Below, one piece after another: positions 9,361-20,010 of a stretch of 64,000 bases of DNA; positions within the stretch are counted from its first letter, which is position 1, and the number at the start of each line of letters is the position of its first letter. A program made the position numbers and the translations under genes. Origin of the DNA: Zoogloea sp. GTDB lineage: Bacteria > Pseudomonadota > Gammaproteobacteria > Burkholderiales > Rhodocyclaceae. Where the stretch lies: contig NZ_JAQUVG010000006.1 in NCBI RefSeq assembly GCF_028693495.1, positions 1-64,000 on the forward strand. The letters run 5' to 3'. The notes under the pieces were generated by a model. The model worked only from the letters and a program-made list of their open reading frames with translations, ran no database searches and was not told the origin of the DNA.

Positions 9361-9921
9361 TCAGGGCATACCCTCCTGCCCCTGGAAGCTGCCGTCCCTG
9401 AAGGCCTCCAGCAGCCTGCGCATCCGTCCCGCGTCCTCTTCGGTGAAACCCTGTTTGAAATCCGTCAGCACCAGCCGGGCGCGGGTCGGCCAGTTGCCAG
9501 GCGCATCATCCACGGCCAGCCACTGGGCATTTGGCCCACGGCGATCCAGCCACTGACGGGCCTCCCGCTCGCGCAGGCCATAAAGCTCATTGGGGTGGCG
9601 GGGAAAGATGGTCGGAGAACAGTCGATCACCCTGGAGCGGATGTCTTCTGAAAACCGGGCAGAGAGCTTGTGCAGGGAGAACAGGGTGCGCCAGTCGGAA
9701 GCGATGATGACCCGGGTTTCCGGGTACTCCCGCAGCACGGACTCGACCAGGGGGAGGCAGCGAAAATCCTCTGCCTCCCCCCAGGGATGGGTGACCCCGT
9801 CAAAATCGAGGAAGACATAAACGGGATTCAGGGAAGCCCCTGGAGACTGGAGGTTTTCGGCCATTGTTTGATGCATCGCAACAAAAAAGCTATGGAAAGA
9901 AGGAAACTTGCCATTAAGCAA
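9361..9921 (-). CDS. HAD-like hydrolase, HAD_SAK_2-like (stand-alone)
   Basis: VFLDFDGVTHPWG...IIASDWR...WLAVDDAPGNWP. Confidence 0.6.
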   Translation of the reverse strand: MLNGKFPSFHSFFVAMHQTMAENLQSPGASLNPVYVFLDFDGVTHPWGEAEDFRCLPLVESVLREYPETRVIIASDWRTLFSLHKLSARFSEDIRSRVIDCSPTIFPRHPNELYGLREREARQWLDRRGPNAQWLAVDDAPGNWPTRARLVLTDFKQGFTEEDAGRMRRLLEAFRDGSFQGQEGMP

Positions 9922-10012
9922 AAAATGACCGCGTAACAGTAAGCCTGGATTATTCTAGTTTGTGCAGGTTGCTGCAGCGCAGTATTTTTCTCTACCCAAC
10001 GGAGCTCGCAAT

Positions 10013-10792
10013 ATGAAACCAATCATCAACCTTGAAGGCAAAGTGGGCCTGATTACCGGCATCGCCAACGAAAAGTCCATTTCCACCGGCGTGGCGGAAG
10101 CCTGTATCGAGGCCGGAGCCAAGGTCATCATCACCTACCAGAACGAAAAGACGCTGGCTTTCATCGAGCCCATCGTCAGCCGCCTGGGTGTCGAGGACGT
10201 GATGCTGCTCGACGTGACCAAGCCGGAAATCGTTGATGATGTGTTCGCCCAGATCGATGCCAAATACGGCAAGCTCGACTTCGCGATCCACTCCATGGCC
10301 TTCGCCAAGCGTGATGACCTGCACGGCCGCGTGGTGGACACCTCCGCCGACGGCTTCGCGCTGGCGATGGACGTGTCCACCCACTCCTTCCTGCGCCTGG
10401 CCCGCAAGGCCGAACCCCTGCTCGAGAAAGCCGGCGGCGGCTCACTGATCACCATGACCTACCTGGGCAGCGAGAAGGTCATCGCCAACTACGGCGTGAT
10501 GGGTCTTTGCAAGGCTGCTCTCGAAGCGGCAACCCGCTACATGGCCTTTGAGCTGGGCTCCAAGAACATCCGCGTCAATGCCATCTCCCCGGGCCCGCTG
10601 ATGACCCGCGCCGCCTCGGGCATTGCCGGCTTCGACGGCCTGATGGCCGCTGCAGTGGACCGCTCCCCGCTGCACCGCCTGGTGACCCCGGAAGACGTCG
10701 GCGCCCTGACCGCCTTCCTGATCTCCGACGCTGGCCGCAACATGTCCGGCGGCGTACATTTTGTGGACGCCGGCTACAACATCATCGCGTGA
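10013..10792 (+). CDS. fabI: Enoyl-[acyl-carrier-protein] reductase
   Basis: GLITGIANEKSISTGVAEAC..., MTYLGSEKVIANYGVMGLCKAALEA, VNAISPGPLMTRAASGI. Confidence 0.9.
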   Translation: MKPIINLEGKVGLITGIANEKSISTGVAEACIEAGAKVIITYQNEKTLAFIEPIVSRLGVEDVMLLDVTKPEIVDDVFAQIDAKYGKLDFAIHSMAFAKRDDLHGRVVDTSADGFALAMDVSTHSFLRLARKAEPLLEKAGGGSLITMTYLGSEKVIANYGVMGLCKAALEAATRYMAFELGSKNIRVNAISPGPLMTRAASGIAGFDGLMAAAVDRSPLHRLVTPEDVGALTAFLISDAGRNMSGGVHFVDAGYNIIA

Positions 10793-10808
10793 TCCCTGTC
10801 GATCAACC

Positions 10809-11402
10809 ATGATCGACAACCACCCCGCCCATCCGGTCGAGGCAGGCAGCATGTCCCGCCTGCCAGATCCGGTGCCGGCACACCCCCTGCTCGACGGACT
10901 ACCGGAGCTCGGGCGGGGGGAGTCCTCTGTCGTGCTCGACCCGGGCGATGGTCAGCGCGTCTTCAAGGTGGTCAGTTCCCCAGCCGATTACTTCTACCTG
11001 GCTGCCGAGGATCGACCTCAGGGTCTGCACTTCCCCCTCCTGATCCACGACCATGGTGTGATCGGCAAGGCCAGCAACGGCTATTCCTTCCGGCTGCTTG
11101 AGATCGAGCGCCTGCACCCGGTTTCCGGCCCCACCGAAACCCTCGCCCACCAGTTGTCCGCCGCCTACTGGGAAGGATGCGAGAAATGGGCCAACATGGG
11201 GATGAACCGGGGTCGTCTGGCGCTCTACCATCTTACCCGGGAACCGCCCCCCGGGCTGCCAGACAGCCTGATCCAGGCTCTTTCGGCCTTGTCCGACTTC
11301 ATCGAGGAGTACCCGGTGGAGCCGGACATCCTCAACCCCAGCAACCTGATGATGCGGGCCGACGGTACCCTGGTGCTTTCCGACCCGGTGTTCCTGCCCT
11401 GA
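10809..11402 (+). CDS. Hypothetical small protein with degenerate protein-kinase-like motifs
   Basis: GRGESSVVL...RVFKVV then DILNPSNLMMRADGTLVLSDP. Confidence 0.6.
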   Translation: MIDNHPAHPVEAGSMSRLPDPVPAHPLLDGLPELGRGESSVVLDPGDGQRVFKVVSSPADYFYLAAEDRPQGLHFPLLIHDHGVIGKASNGYSFRLLEIERLHPVSGPTETLAHQLSAAYWEGCEKWANMGMNRGRLALYHLTREPPPGLPDSLIQALSALSDFIEEYPVEPDILNPSNLMMRADGTLVLSDPVFLP

Positions 11403-11405
11403 GAA

Positions 11406-11434
11406 GCCGGGCCGGAAACCTCCGGAGCCCCGGC
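11406..11434. other. GC-rich hairpin in convergent intergenic region (candidate terminator without T-tract)
   Basis: GCCGGG-CCGGA-AACC-TCCGG-(AGC)-CCCGGC. Confidence 0.35.
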
Positions 11435-11451
11435 CGCCGGGGAACACTCCC

Positions 11452-12360
11452 TCAGATCACCGCATCCTTCACTTCGCCGCCCAGCACCTCCAGCAGCGCC
11501 GGAATAAGGCGGGAGAGCTCCCCGCTCATCAGGGCGAAATCGGCCTCCATCTGCATGTCGGCAGCGTCCGCCTGACGCTCGGCCTCTTCCTTGATCACAT
11601 CCAGGAAAGCCACCCGCTTGATCTCCATCTTCTCGGTGAGGATGAAACTGATCCGGTCGTCGAAAGTCAGCGCCAGCCGGGTGGGCAGCTTGCCGGCAGC
11701 CAGGTGGTCCTGGACATCCTGTCCGTCCAGGGTGTGACGTACATAACGCACAGCCGCCTTCTCGTCGGTCACGGCCCGCAGCTCGCAGTCCTGGTCGATG
11801 GTGAAATTGCCCTTGGCCTCGTTCGCCAGCAGCCACTCGGTCATCACCGACACGGGCGACAGCTCGGTCTTGACCATCTTGACCGGGAGCTCGTCCAGAG
11901 TGTCGCGCAGGGCATCCAGCATTTCCTCAGCCCGGGCCGGACTAGCCGCATCCATCACCAGCCATCCCCCCACCGGATCGATCCAGCCGTACACCTTGCG
12001 TCGTCGGGTGAAGGCCCGCGGCAGCAACTCCTGCAGCACGGCCTCCTTGATCTCCTTCATCTGCTTGCGGCCGGGTTTGAAGCCCTGCTGGGCCTCGATC
12101 TGCTCGGCCTTGTCGGCGGCCACCTCATTGACCACCGACGAGGGCAGGAGCTTCTGCTCCACCAGCAGGCTGACCAGAAAATGCCCTCCCACAGCCAGCA
12201 CGAAACGATCGTCCTTCGTAGGGGAGCTCCAGCCCCGGCTGGCCATGTCTTGGCTGCCACACGGAACGAAGGGCTTGGCCACCAGCTTGTCGTTGAGGGT
12301 TTCGAGGGTCAGACCCCAATTAACGGGGAGACGGTAGATCTGGAGATTGCGGAACCACAT
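11452..12360 (-). CDS. rdgC: Recombination-associated protein RdgC
   Basis: MWFRNLQIYRLP...CGSQDMASRGW...LPRAFTRRRKVYGWID...LALTFDDRISFILTEKMEIKRVAFLD. Confidence 0.93.
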   Translation of the reverse strand: MWFRNLQIYRLPVNWGLTLETLNDKLVAKPFVPCGSQDMASRGWSSPTKDDRFVLAVGGHFLVSLLVEQKLLPSSVVNEVAADKAEQIEAQQGFKPGRKQMKEIKEAVLQELLPRAFTRRRKVYGWIDPVGGWLVMDAASPARAEEMLDALRDTLDELPVKMVKTELSPVSVMTEWLLANEAKGNFTIDQDCELRAVTDEKAAVRYVRHTLDGQDVQDHLAAGKLPTRLALTFDDRISFILTEKMEIKRVAFLDVIKEEAERQADAADMQMEADFALMSGELSRLIPALLEVLGGEVKDAVI

Positions 12361-12444
12361 GAAGGAATGTCCGTTGCTGATATTCAAAGGGGGCGGCATT
12401 GTAGCCGTACAGGGCAGCCGCCGTGAAAGCGGATCCACCGTCCG

Positions 12445-13104
12445 TCACGAGGGCGTGACCGTCTGCCATCCGTTCTCGAAGACGACCGTCTCCAGCGGCA
12501 TGCGCTGGGCCCAGTCATGGATCTCGAGCATCGGGCGGGGATAGAAGGCCTCCACATGGCCGATGCAGAGGATGGCCACCGGACGGGCACCCGGCGGCAT
12601 GGCCAGCAGCTGGGCGAGCTCCACAGGGTCGAAGATGGAGACCCAGCCCAGGCCGATGCCCTCGGCGCGCGCCGCCAGCCACATGTTCTGGATCGCGCAG
12701 GCCACCGAGGCCAGATCCATCTCGGGCAGGGTCCGGCGACCAAAGACATGTTTCTCACGGCCGTCAGCCAGGGCAACCACCACCACCTCGCCCGCCTCAA
12801 GCAGACCCTCCACCTTGAGGCGCATGAAGTCTTCATCACGCTCGCCCAGAGCCCGGGCCGTGGCCTGACGCTCCACCTCGACCAGGGCGTGCATGCGCTC
12901 ACGCAGGCCCCGGTCGGTGATGCGGATGAAGCGCCAGGGCTGCATGTAGCCCACACTGGGGGCATGGTGGGCCGCCCACAACAGGCGCGAGAGGAGGTCC
13001 GGATCCACCGGATCGGACCGGAAGTGGCGCATGTCGCGGCGCTCAGCGATCACCCGGTAGATCGCCGCGACGTCACTGTCGGGAAAACGATGGTTTTCAG
13101 CCAT
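12445..13104 (-). CDS. bluB: 5,6-dimethylbenzimidazole synthase
   Basis: RRDMRHFRSDPVD...LLWAAHHAPSVGYMQPWRFI...GIGLGWVSIFDP. Confidence 0.92.
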   Translation of the reverse strand: MAENHRFPDSDVAAIYRVIAERRDMRHFRSDPVDPDLLSRLLWAAHHAPSVGYMQPWRFIRITDRGLRERMHALVEVERQATARALGERDEDFMRLKVEGLLEAGEVVVVALADGREKHVFGRRTLPEMDLASVACAIQNMWLAARAEGIGLGWVSIFDPVELAQLLAMPPGARPVAILCIGHVEAFYPRPMLEIHDWAQRMPLETVVFENGWQTVTPS

Positions 13105-13178
13105 GATGGAATCGAAGAGAAATAGGGAATCAGGACCCGCCGGAAAAAGAAGGCTCAGTCCAGAGATGAGCCGCCAGT

Positions 13179-14648
13179 TTACCCCTCCAGGCGCCGGGCG
13201 CGGACCTTGCGGCCCTTGATCTTGCCCTCGCTCAGACCTCGCAGGGCCTGGGCAGCAGCAGCCCGCTCCACCGCCACGTAGGTGGATTGATCATTTACGT
13301 TGATCCGGCCGATCTGCCCGGCGGCCAGACCGGCACCTGCGGTCAACGCACCCATCACGTCACCGGGACGGATCTTGTCCTTGCGGCCGCTGAGGATCTG
13401 CAGGGTCACCATGGGAGCCTGTAAGGGGGGTGGGTTTTCGTCAAGCAGCCCATCCAGGGATTCCCACACGGGCTGAGTGCCCTGGGCTGCGATGATGGCG
13501 GCAACCCGGTTACGGTCGCCGGGGGCCACCAGACTCAAGGCCCAGCCTTCCTCGCCAGCTCGACCGGTACGACCAATCCGATGGACATGCACCTCGGGGT
13601 CCGGACTCATGTCCACATTGATGACCGCCGCCAGCCCGGCAATGTCCAGCCCCCGGGCGGCCACGTCGGTGGCCACGAGCACGCTGCAGCTGCGATTGGC
13701 AAAGCGTACCATCACCTGATCCCGTTCCCGCTGGTCCAGTTCGCCATGGAGCGCCAGAGCATCCACTCCCTCGGCGGTGAGGACGTCCACCAGATCGCGG
13801 CACTGCTGGCGGGTGTTGCAGAAAGCCAGGGTACTTTCGGGCCGGTAGTGCCGTAACAGCAAGCCCACCGCTTGCAGGCGCTGCCCGGGTGCCACCTCGT
13901 AGAAGCGCTGGCGAATCGTGTCCTCCGCATGCTGCTCGGGCAACTGGATGATCTGGGGCTGGCGCATGAACTGCCGGGCCAGACGCACCACACCCGGAGG
14001 ATAGGTGGCGGAAAACAGGAGGGTCTGGCGCACCCTCGGACAGGCCCCGATCACCTGGGCAATATCCTCGAAGAACCCCATGTCCAGCATCCGGTCCGCC
14101 TCATCCAGCACCAGGGCGGTCAGACTCGCCAGCTGGAGGGAGCCCCGGGAGAGGTGATCCAGCACCCGTCCTGGGGTTCCCACCACCACGTGGGCACCGT
14201 GAGCCAGACTTTCTGCCTGCGGGCGAATGGGGGCTCCGCCGCACAGGGTAAGGATCTTGATGTTGTCCTCAGCGCGGGCCAGGCGGCGCAGCTCCTGGCC
14301 GACCTGCTCCGCCAGCTCCCGGGTCGGGCACAGCACGAGGGCCTGAACGTCGAACCGGCGCAGCTGCAGACGGGGCAGCAGGGCGAGGCCGAAGGCGGCC
14401 GTCTTGCCGCTGCCGGTACGGGCCTGGGCGATCAGGTCATGCCCGTCCAGGGCCACCGGCAGGGCCGCCGCCTGGATGGGCGTCATCGTGTGGTAACCGA
14501 GCCGCTCCAGGTTGGTCAGCACGGCGGACGGCAAGGCAAGAACGGAGAAGGGCTCCGGCGAGGAGGCCGCCGGAGGAGGAACAAGGATGGCATCGGGCAG
14601 GGTATCCAGGGAGACCATGTCCGGCAGCGGGGAGATTGGGGAAGTCAT
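13179..14648 (-). CDS. dbpA: ATP-dependent RNA helicase DbpA
   Basis: DEAD-box motifs ([32 protein letters not shown]) and DbpA-type RNA-binding C-terminus ([16 protein letters not shown]). Confidence 0.9.
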   Translation of the reverse strand: MTSPISPLPDMVSLDTLPDAILVPPPAASSPEPFSVLALPSAVLTNLERLGYHTMTPIQAAALPVALDGHDLIAQARTGSGKTAAFGLALLPRLQLRRFDVQALVLCPTRELAEQVGQELRRLARAEDNIKILTLCGGAPIRPQAESLAHGAHVVVGTPGRVLDHLSRGSLQLASLTALVLDEADRMLDMGFFEDIAQVIGACPRVRQTLLFSATYPPGVVRLARQFMRQPQIIQLPEQHAEDTIRQRFYEVAPGQRLQAVGLLLRHYRPESTLAFCNTRQQCRDLVDVLTAEGVDALALHGELDQRERDQVMVRFANRSCSVLVATDVAARGLDIAGLAAVINVDMSPDPEVHVHRIGRTGRAGEEGWALSLVAPGDRNRVAAIIAAQGTQPVWESLDGLLDENPPPLQAPMVTLQILSGRKDKIRPGDVMGALTAGAGLAAGQIGRINVNDQSTYVAVERAAAAQALRGLSEGKIKGRKVRARRLEG

Positions 14649-14685
14649 GCCGGATTATCGCGGAAACGCCCGCATCCGGGGGCGC

Positions 14686-15519
14686 TCAGTTCTGCAGTTC
14701 CCGCTGCCAGCGGGCCCGCTCCCGGGCCAGCCGCTCTTGAAGGCGGCGCTCTTCTTCTGCCTCAGCACGACGGGCGGCCTCTTCCTGCTGCCGTTTTTCC
14801 CGTTCGGCCTTGAGGCGGGCCGTTTCCTCAGCCTGGGCCAGGTCGGCAGAAACCTTGTCGGCATAGCGGGTACGCTCCTCCAGGGCACGCTGGCGCTGGT
14901 ACTCCTCCTCTTTGCGCAGGCGCTCCTGCTGCTGTGCCTCATAGCGGCGAGCCGACTCCAGGCGCTGCTGGGCGGCGCGATTCTCCAGCTCGCGGATCTC
15001 ATCCTCCGTAAGGTCGCCATAGGTCTGGCGCCGCTCGGCCTCCATCACCCGCTGCTGCATCTCGGCGGGCACCTCTCCGCTGGCCAGCCGGCCGGCCTGG
15101 CGGAAGGCAAACACCGAGAAAAAAATCTGGATCAGCATGCCGACGATCATCAGGCCGCCGATGGCGAAGGTCATGATGCGCAGAGGCGTCCATTTGACTT
15201 CGGCAATCTCCACCTTGATCGGGTGAAGGGGACTGGACAGGCCCGGCGGAACCTCGTCGCCAGATACATCGGAGCGCACGAAACCGCTTTCCGGGCGGGA
15301 CGGGGCCAGCCGGGCGTCATAGGCGGCACGCCGCCCCGGGTCGGACAGGATCCAGGCAGCCTCACGGAGTGCCTTGATCCGGTTCTCCGCATCGGCCGGC
15401 GGCAGGCCATGGGCTGCGGACTGGTAGTGCGCAACACGGGCATCCCGGGCTGCGAGGATCTCGGCGACACTCGCCTGGGGGGACAGCCCCAGCAGATCGT
15501 ACAGGGTGGATCGGGCCAT
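14686..15519 (-). CDS. J domain-containing membrane protein
   Basis: [29 protein letters not shown]...[23 protein letters not shown]; one TM helix and coiled coil. HPD motif not intact. Confidence 0.65.
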   Translation of the reverse strand: MARSTLYDLLGLSPQASVAEILAARDARVAHYQSAAHGLPPADAENRIKALREAAWILSDPGRRAAYDARLAPSRPESGFVRSDVSGDEVPPGLSSPLHPIKVEIAEVKWTPLRIMTFAIGGLMIVGMLIQIFFSVFAFRQAGRLASGEVPAEMQQRVMEAERRQTYGDLTEDEIRELENRAAQQRLESARRYEAQQQERLRKEEEYQRQRALEERTRYADKVSADLAQAEETARLKAEREKRQQEEAARRAEAEEERRLQERLARERARWQRELQN

Positions 15520-15551
15520 GACGGGAACGTCAGGAAACAAGGATGGGCGAA

Positions 15552-16253
15552 TTATAGCGAGGGGACCGCCCGATCCTCGGCAATACGTCCATCCACCAGA
15601 CGCACGATACGATCACAACGGGCCGCCAGGCGGGGATCGTGGGTGACGATCAGGCAGGCACAGCGGGAATCCCGGTTGAATGCCCGGAGCAAGGCAAAGA
15701 TCTCATCGGCAGTATGGGTGTCCAGGTTGCCGGTGGGTTCGTCCGCCAGGATCAGCCGCGGCCGGAGGGCCAGGGCCCGCGCGATGGCGACCCGCTGTTG
15801 CTGACCGCCGGACAACTGGGCCGGCTTTTTGTACGCATGGGCCTTCAGACCTACCGCATCCAGCAGTGCCAGGGCGTCCGCCTCGGCCTCCTCGTCCGCC
15901 ACACCCCGGGCGATGATGGTAGGCATCATCACGTTTTCCAGGGCGGTGAAGGCCGGCAGCAGATGATGAAACTGAAACACGAAGCCGATGCTGCGCCCCC
16001 GCAGGGCCGTCAGCTCCGCCTCGGAGATGCGTGCGGTATCCCGCCCGCCGACGGACAGCCGCCCGCCGGTCGGACGCTCGAGCAGACCGATGAGGTTCAG
16101 CAGTGTGCTTTTACCCGAGCCCGAGGGCCCGATCAGCGCGGCAAACTCTCCTTCTTCCAGACGCAGGTCGATACCATGGAGCACCTCGGTTTCTACCGGA
16201 GTGCCCTGATTGTAGGCCTTGCGCAGGCCCGCCAGTTCGATGACTGCCGTCAT
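15552..16253 (-). CDS. ABC transporter ATP-binding protein (LolD/MacB-type)
   Basis: [42 protein letters not shown]. Confidence 0.92.
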   Translation of the reverse strand: MTAVIELAGLRKAYNQGTPVETEVLHGIDLRLEEGEFAALIGPSGSGKSTLLNLIGLLERPTGGRLSVGGRDTARISEAELTALRGRSIGFVFQFHHLLPAFTALENVMMPTIIARGVADEEAEADALALLDAVGLKAHAYKKPAQLSGGQQQRVAIARALALRPRLILADEPTGNLDTHTADEIFALLRAFNRDSRCACLIVTHDPRLAARCDRIVRLVDGRIAEDRAVPSL

Positions 16254-17470
16254 GAGCGGATCGCCTGTACCGGATCCATCTTCGCCGCCCGCCGGGCCGG
16301 AATCAGGGCAGAGAGCAGTCCTACCAGAGTCGCCACCAGAGCCGCCACCAGGATGAAACGGAACTCCAGCTCAGCGGCAAAGAGGGGTTGTCCGTCCGCA
16401 TTGCGGTAGATGGCCGAAAACACGTTGAGCAGCGTGAAGGCCAGCATGCTGCCAAAAATCGACCCGACGGCCCCCACCACCGCCCCCTGGATCAGGAACA
16501 CCTGGAGGATCATCCCCCGGCTGGCCCCCATGGCCCGCAGGATGCCGATCTCCTTCTGCTTCTGGACCACGCTCACCACCAGCACGCTGGCGATGCCCAG
16601 GGCCACGATGATGACCACGAAACTGCGGATCAGGTTGTTGGAGACCGACTGATTGCGCAGCGCGGCCAGCAGCTGGGCGTTGGTCTGCATCCAGCTGTCC
16701 ACGGTCAGGCCGGTGGCGCCCCGCAGCCGGTCGGCCACCGTCTGGGCCTCGAAGATGTCCGCCACGGTGACGTCCAGGTTGGATACGCCGCCCGGCAGGT
16801 CGAGCAGGCTCTGGGCCAGGGGCAGGGTCACGAAGACCCAGCGGCGGTTCAGGTCCTTGTTGCCGATGTCGAAGATGCCCCCCACCTGGAGCAGCTCGTC
16901 GCGGCCATTGGGAAAGGCCACCCGCAGCTTGTCATCCAGGCGCAGGCCCAGGTCCTTGGCCAGCTCGGTGCCGATCACCGTATGCGTGCCTTCCACCGCA
17001 AAGCGGCCCGCGACCATGTATTCCTCCATGCGCACGATGCGCCGGTAGCGTTCCGCATCCACGCCCATCAGGGCCACCGACTTGTTGGCCTGGCCGCGCA
17101 CGGCAAAGGCGGGACCGGTGACCACCGGCGACACCGCCGTGACGCCGGGCATGCCGCCGGCCAGCCGGGCAATGTTCTCCCACTGGTCGATGGAGCGCAG
17201 GCGCTGGGCCCGAGGCTCGATGATGCTGGCGAACCCCTGGTCATCGATGGCCCGGCGATTGGCTTCCTCCAGGGGACGCAGCACCACATGGGCCTGACTG
17301 CCCAGCACCCGGTCCACGATCTGGTTCTGGAGCTGGGAGATGAGCTGGGTGAGGAAGACGATCACCGCCACCCCGCCGGTGGTGCCGGCCAGGATCAGGA
17401 AGGTCTGCATCCGTCCTTCCCGGAGGAAGCGCAGGGCCACCAGGGGCGCAAAGGGGAGACGGAATTTCAC
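16250..17470 (-). CDS. ABC transporter permease (FtsX/MacB-type)
   Basis: FtsX-like topology; [31 protein letters not shown]. Confidence 0.9.
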   Translation of the reverse strand: MKFRLPFAPLVALRFLREGRMQTFLILAGTTGGVAVIVFLTQLISQLQNQIVDRVLGSQAHVVLRPLEEANRRAIDDQGFASIIEPRAQRLRSIDQWENIARLAGGMPGVTAVSPVVTGPAFAVRGQANKSVALMGVDAERYRRIVRMEEYMVAGRFAVEGTHTVIGTELAKDLGLRLDDKLRVAFPNGRDELLQVGGIFDIGNKDLNRRWVFVTLPLAQSLLDLPGGVSNLDVTVADIFEAQTVADRLRGATGLTVDSWMQTNAQLLAALRNQSVSNNLIRSFVVIIVALGIASVLVVSVVQKQKEIGILRAMGASRGMILQVFLIQGAVVGAVGSIFGSMLAFTLLNVFSAIYRNADGQPLFAAELEFRFILVAALVATLVGLLSALIPARRAAKMDPVQAIRS

Positions 17471-18708
17471 CGGGCCATACCCGAAGGCACCTGCAGGCCG
17501 TTCACCCGGGGCTTCGCGGCGTCCCGGATCCGCACCCGATCGCCTTCCAGGGCACCGCTGGTGGGCAGGATGACCTGCTCCCCTTCCGCCAGCCCCCGGG
17601 CAATCTCCACCTGGCCGACCCCCCTGAGCCCCAGCTCGACCTCCACCCGCACGGCCTGTCCGTCCCGGGCCACCAGCACCCAGGGCTTGCCCCCATCCGG
17701 CTCCCGCACCGCCTCGCTGGGCAGCACCAGCGCCGATTCACGACGACCGGTGAGCGTTTCCACCGAAACGGTCATGTCCGGGCGCAGGAAGTCCGGCGGA
17801 GCGGCAATCCGGAAGCGGGTCTCGACCGTCCCCCGCTGGGGATCCACGGCGGGGGCCAGGTAATAGAGCTCCCCGTCGAAGGGCTGGCGGGGATAGGCGT
17901 CGGCCACGCCCCGAGCCGCCTGCCCTAACCGCAGCAGGCGCAGGTTCTTCTCGTCCACGGTGGCGTAGATGCGGGTTTCGCCGGCTTCAGCCAGTTCGAG
18001 CAACACCTTTCCAGCGGTCGCCACGTCACCGGGTTCCGCCTTGCGGGTCAGCACCAGCCCGTCGGCCGGCGCCGTGAGGATCAGTTGGGCCGCCCGGGCC
18101 TGGGCATTGAGGCGTTGTGCCCTGGCCTGCTCCACGCGGGCGCGGGCCGCCTCCCGCTCGGTGCCGCCGGCCTCCTGGGCCGCCAGCTGGGTACGGGCAG
18201 TGTCGAGGGCGGCCAGGGCGTTGTTGTGATTGCGCAGGGCATCATCCGCCCGGGCCTGAGCATAGAAGCCCTGGGCCACCAGCCGCCGGGCCCGCTCGGC
18301 CTCGGCCCCGGCCACCCGGGCATTGGCTTCAGCCTGGACCAACTGCTGGGCGGCCAGGGGCCGGCCCAACCGGTCGATCTGCAGGAGTCGTGCTTCCGCC
18401 TCGGCCAGGGCCGCGCTGGCCTGAGCCACCAAGGCCTCTGCGTCGTCGGCACGCAGGCGTACCAGCACCTGCCCCGCCCGGACCCGGTCGCCTTCCCGGA
18501 CGTGCACCTCCAGCACCGTCGCGGCCAGGGGGCTGCCCAGCGCAATACGGGCAGGGGTGGCGATGCGCCCGGTGGCGACCACGGACTGGGTCAGCGGCGC
18601 CTTGACGACCCGGACCACCTCCACAGGACGACCCTTGGGCCAGAGCAGCGCCCCAGCCAGCACCGCAGCGGCCAGGGCCAGTACCAGAATGAGGGAACGG
18701 CGCGTCAT
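17467..18708 (-). CDS. Efflux periplasmic adaptor subunit (HlyD/MacA-type)
   Basis: VVATGRIATPARIALGSPLAATVLEVHVREGDRVRAGQVLVRL; coiled-coil hairpin; true start inside a longer spurious ORF. Confidence 0.88.
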   Translation of the reverse strand: MTRRSLILVLALAAAVLAGALLWPKGRPVEVVRVVKAPLTQSVVATGRIATPARIALGSPLAATVLEVHVREGDRVRAGQVLVRLRADDAEALVAQASAALAEAEARLLQIDRLGRPLAAQQLVQAEANARVAGAEAERARRLVAQGFYAQARADDALRNHNNALAALDTARTQLAAQEAGGTEREAARARVEQARAQRLNAQARAAQLILTAPADGLVLTRKAEPGDVATAGKVLLELAEAGETRIYATVDEKNLRLLRLGQAARGVADAYPRQPFDGELYYLAPAVDPQRGTVETRFRIAAPPDFLRPDMTVSVETLTGRRESALVLPSEAVREPDGGKPWVLVARDGQAVRVEVELGLRGVGQVEIARGLAEGEQVILPTSGALEGDRVRIRDAAKPRVNGLQVPSGMAR

Positions 18709-19199
18709 GCCGGCTCGGCCAGAAGCTTCTCGAGGAGAGCGTGCAGCTTGGTGAAATCCGGCTCGCCCAGGTACTTCTGAACGATCCGCCCCTGCTTGTC
18801 GAGCAGGAAGGTAGTGGGGGTCAGACGCACGTCCTCGAAGCCCTTGGCCGCCTGTCCGGTGACATCCAGGGCAATGGTGAAGGGCAGCCCCTTCCGGGCG
18901 GCAAAGTTGCGGACATACTCGGGCGGATCGTAGTCCATGGCGATGGCGACGGTCTCGAAGCCCTTGGGCGCGAACTTGAGGTGGGTCTCTGCCAGCTTGG
19001 GCATCTCGGCCACACAGGTGGTGCAGGTGGTGGCCCAGAAATTGACCAGCACCACCTTGCCCCGCAGGGAGGAGAGCTGGACGGTCCGGCCATCGAGGGT
19101 GGTGTAGCCCACATCCGGCGCTGCCGGCTTGCTGCAGGCACTGAGGAAAGCCAGGAGGAGGACAGCGACGCCGAAACGCGTGATAGCCTTGAGTGACAT
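18705..19199 (-). CDS. TlpA-family thiol-disulfide reductase lipoprotein
   Basis: Lipobox LSAC, VLVNFWATTCTTCVAEMP, TPTTFLLDKQGRI. Confidence 0.88.
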   Translation of the reverse strand: MSLKAITRFGVAVLLLAFLSACSKPAAPDVGYTTLDGRTVQLSSLRGKVVLVNFWATTCTTCVAEMPKLAETHLKFAPKGFETVAIAMDYDPPEYVRNFAARKGLPFTIALDVTGQAAKGFEDVRLTPTTFLLDKQGRIVQKYLGEPDFTKLHALLEKLLAEPA

Positions 19200-19230
19200 T
19201 GTGTTGTTTAACCGGAAGAGGAGGTGTGCC

Positions 19231-19914
19231 GTGCGTGGAATTCTGAAAGCTTTGCTGCTGCTTGTCATCTGTGGCCAGGCATGGGCCCTCGGCCTGGCTG
19301 ATCTGACCGACAAGGACGCCTCCGGCGGACTGCGGGAAGCCCTGTCCCAGGGCGCATCCAAAGCCGTGGGACAACTCGGCGCCGAGGGAGGTTTCCTGAA
19401 CAATCCCAAAGTGAAGATCGGCTTGCCCGACAGCCTGGCCCCGGTGGAAACCATGCTGCGAACCATGGGGCGCGGCAAGGACCTGGATACCCTGGTGAGC
19501 ACCATGAACCGGGCCGCCGAGCAGGCTGTTCCCAAAGCCCGGCCGTTGCTGGTGGCGGCCATCAAGAAAATGAGCGTAGAGGATGCCAAGAAGATCCTTG
19601 CTGGGGGTGACGACGCCGCCACCCTCTACTTCAAGGACAAGACCTCGGCGCAGTTGATGAGCGAATTTCTGCCCACGGTGAAGGAATCCACCGACAAGCT
19701 GGCCCTGTCCGCCCAGTACAACAAGCTCGCCAGCAAGGCCGGCCAATTCGGTCTGGCAGGGGGCGACGACCTGAAGATCGAGAATTATGTGACCCGCAAG
19801 GCCCTGGACGGTCTGTTCGTGATGATTGCCGAAGAGGAGCGGGCCATCCGCAAGGACCCGGTGGGTGCAGCCGGGAGCCTGGCCAAGAAGGTCTTTGGCG
19901 CCATCGGTCAATAA
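19231..19914 (+). CDS. DUF4197 domain-containing protein
   Basis: LREALSQGASKAVGQLG..GGFLNNPKVKIGLPDSL...YFKDKTSAQL. Confidence 0.8.
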   Translation: MRGILKALLLLVICGQAWALGLADLTDKDASGGLREALSQGASKAVGQLGAEGGFLNNPKVKIGLPDSLAPVETMLRTMGRGKDLDTLVSTMNRAAEQAVPKARPLLVAAIKKMSVEDAKKILAGGDDAATLYFKDKTSAQLMSEFLPTVKESTDKLALSAQYNKLASKAGQFGLAGGDDLKIENYVTRKALDGLFVMIAEEERAIRKDPVGAAGSLAKKVFGAIGQ

Positions 19915-20010
19915 ACGCCTCTCCCCTTCTGCGGCTCCCGGACGACGGGGCTGCAGGAACCCCCCATCCTCGCCCACGTCCAAAGGGCATAAGAACGAGG
20001 AGGCACGCCC

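Noticed and set aside
18705-19199. Unusual CTTC (no CxPC) active site of the TlpA-like protein as a novelty
   Set aside because: From memory, similar CxxC variants without Pro are common in betaproteobacterial TlpA-like lipoproteins
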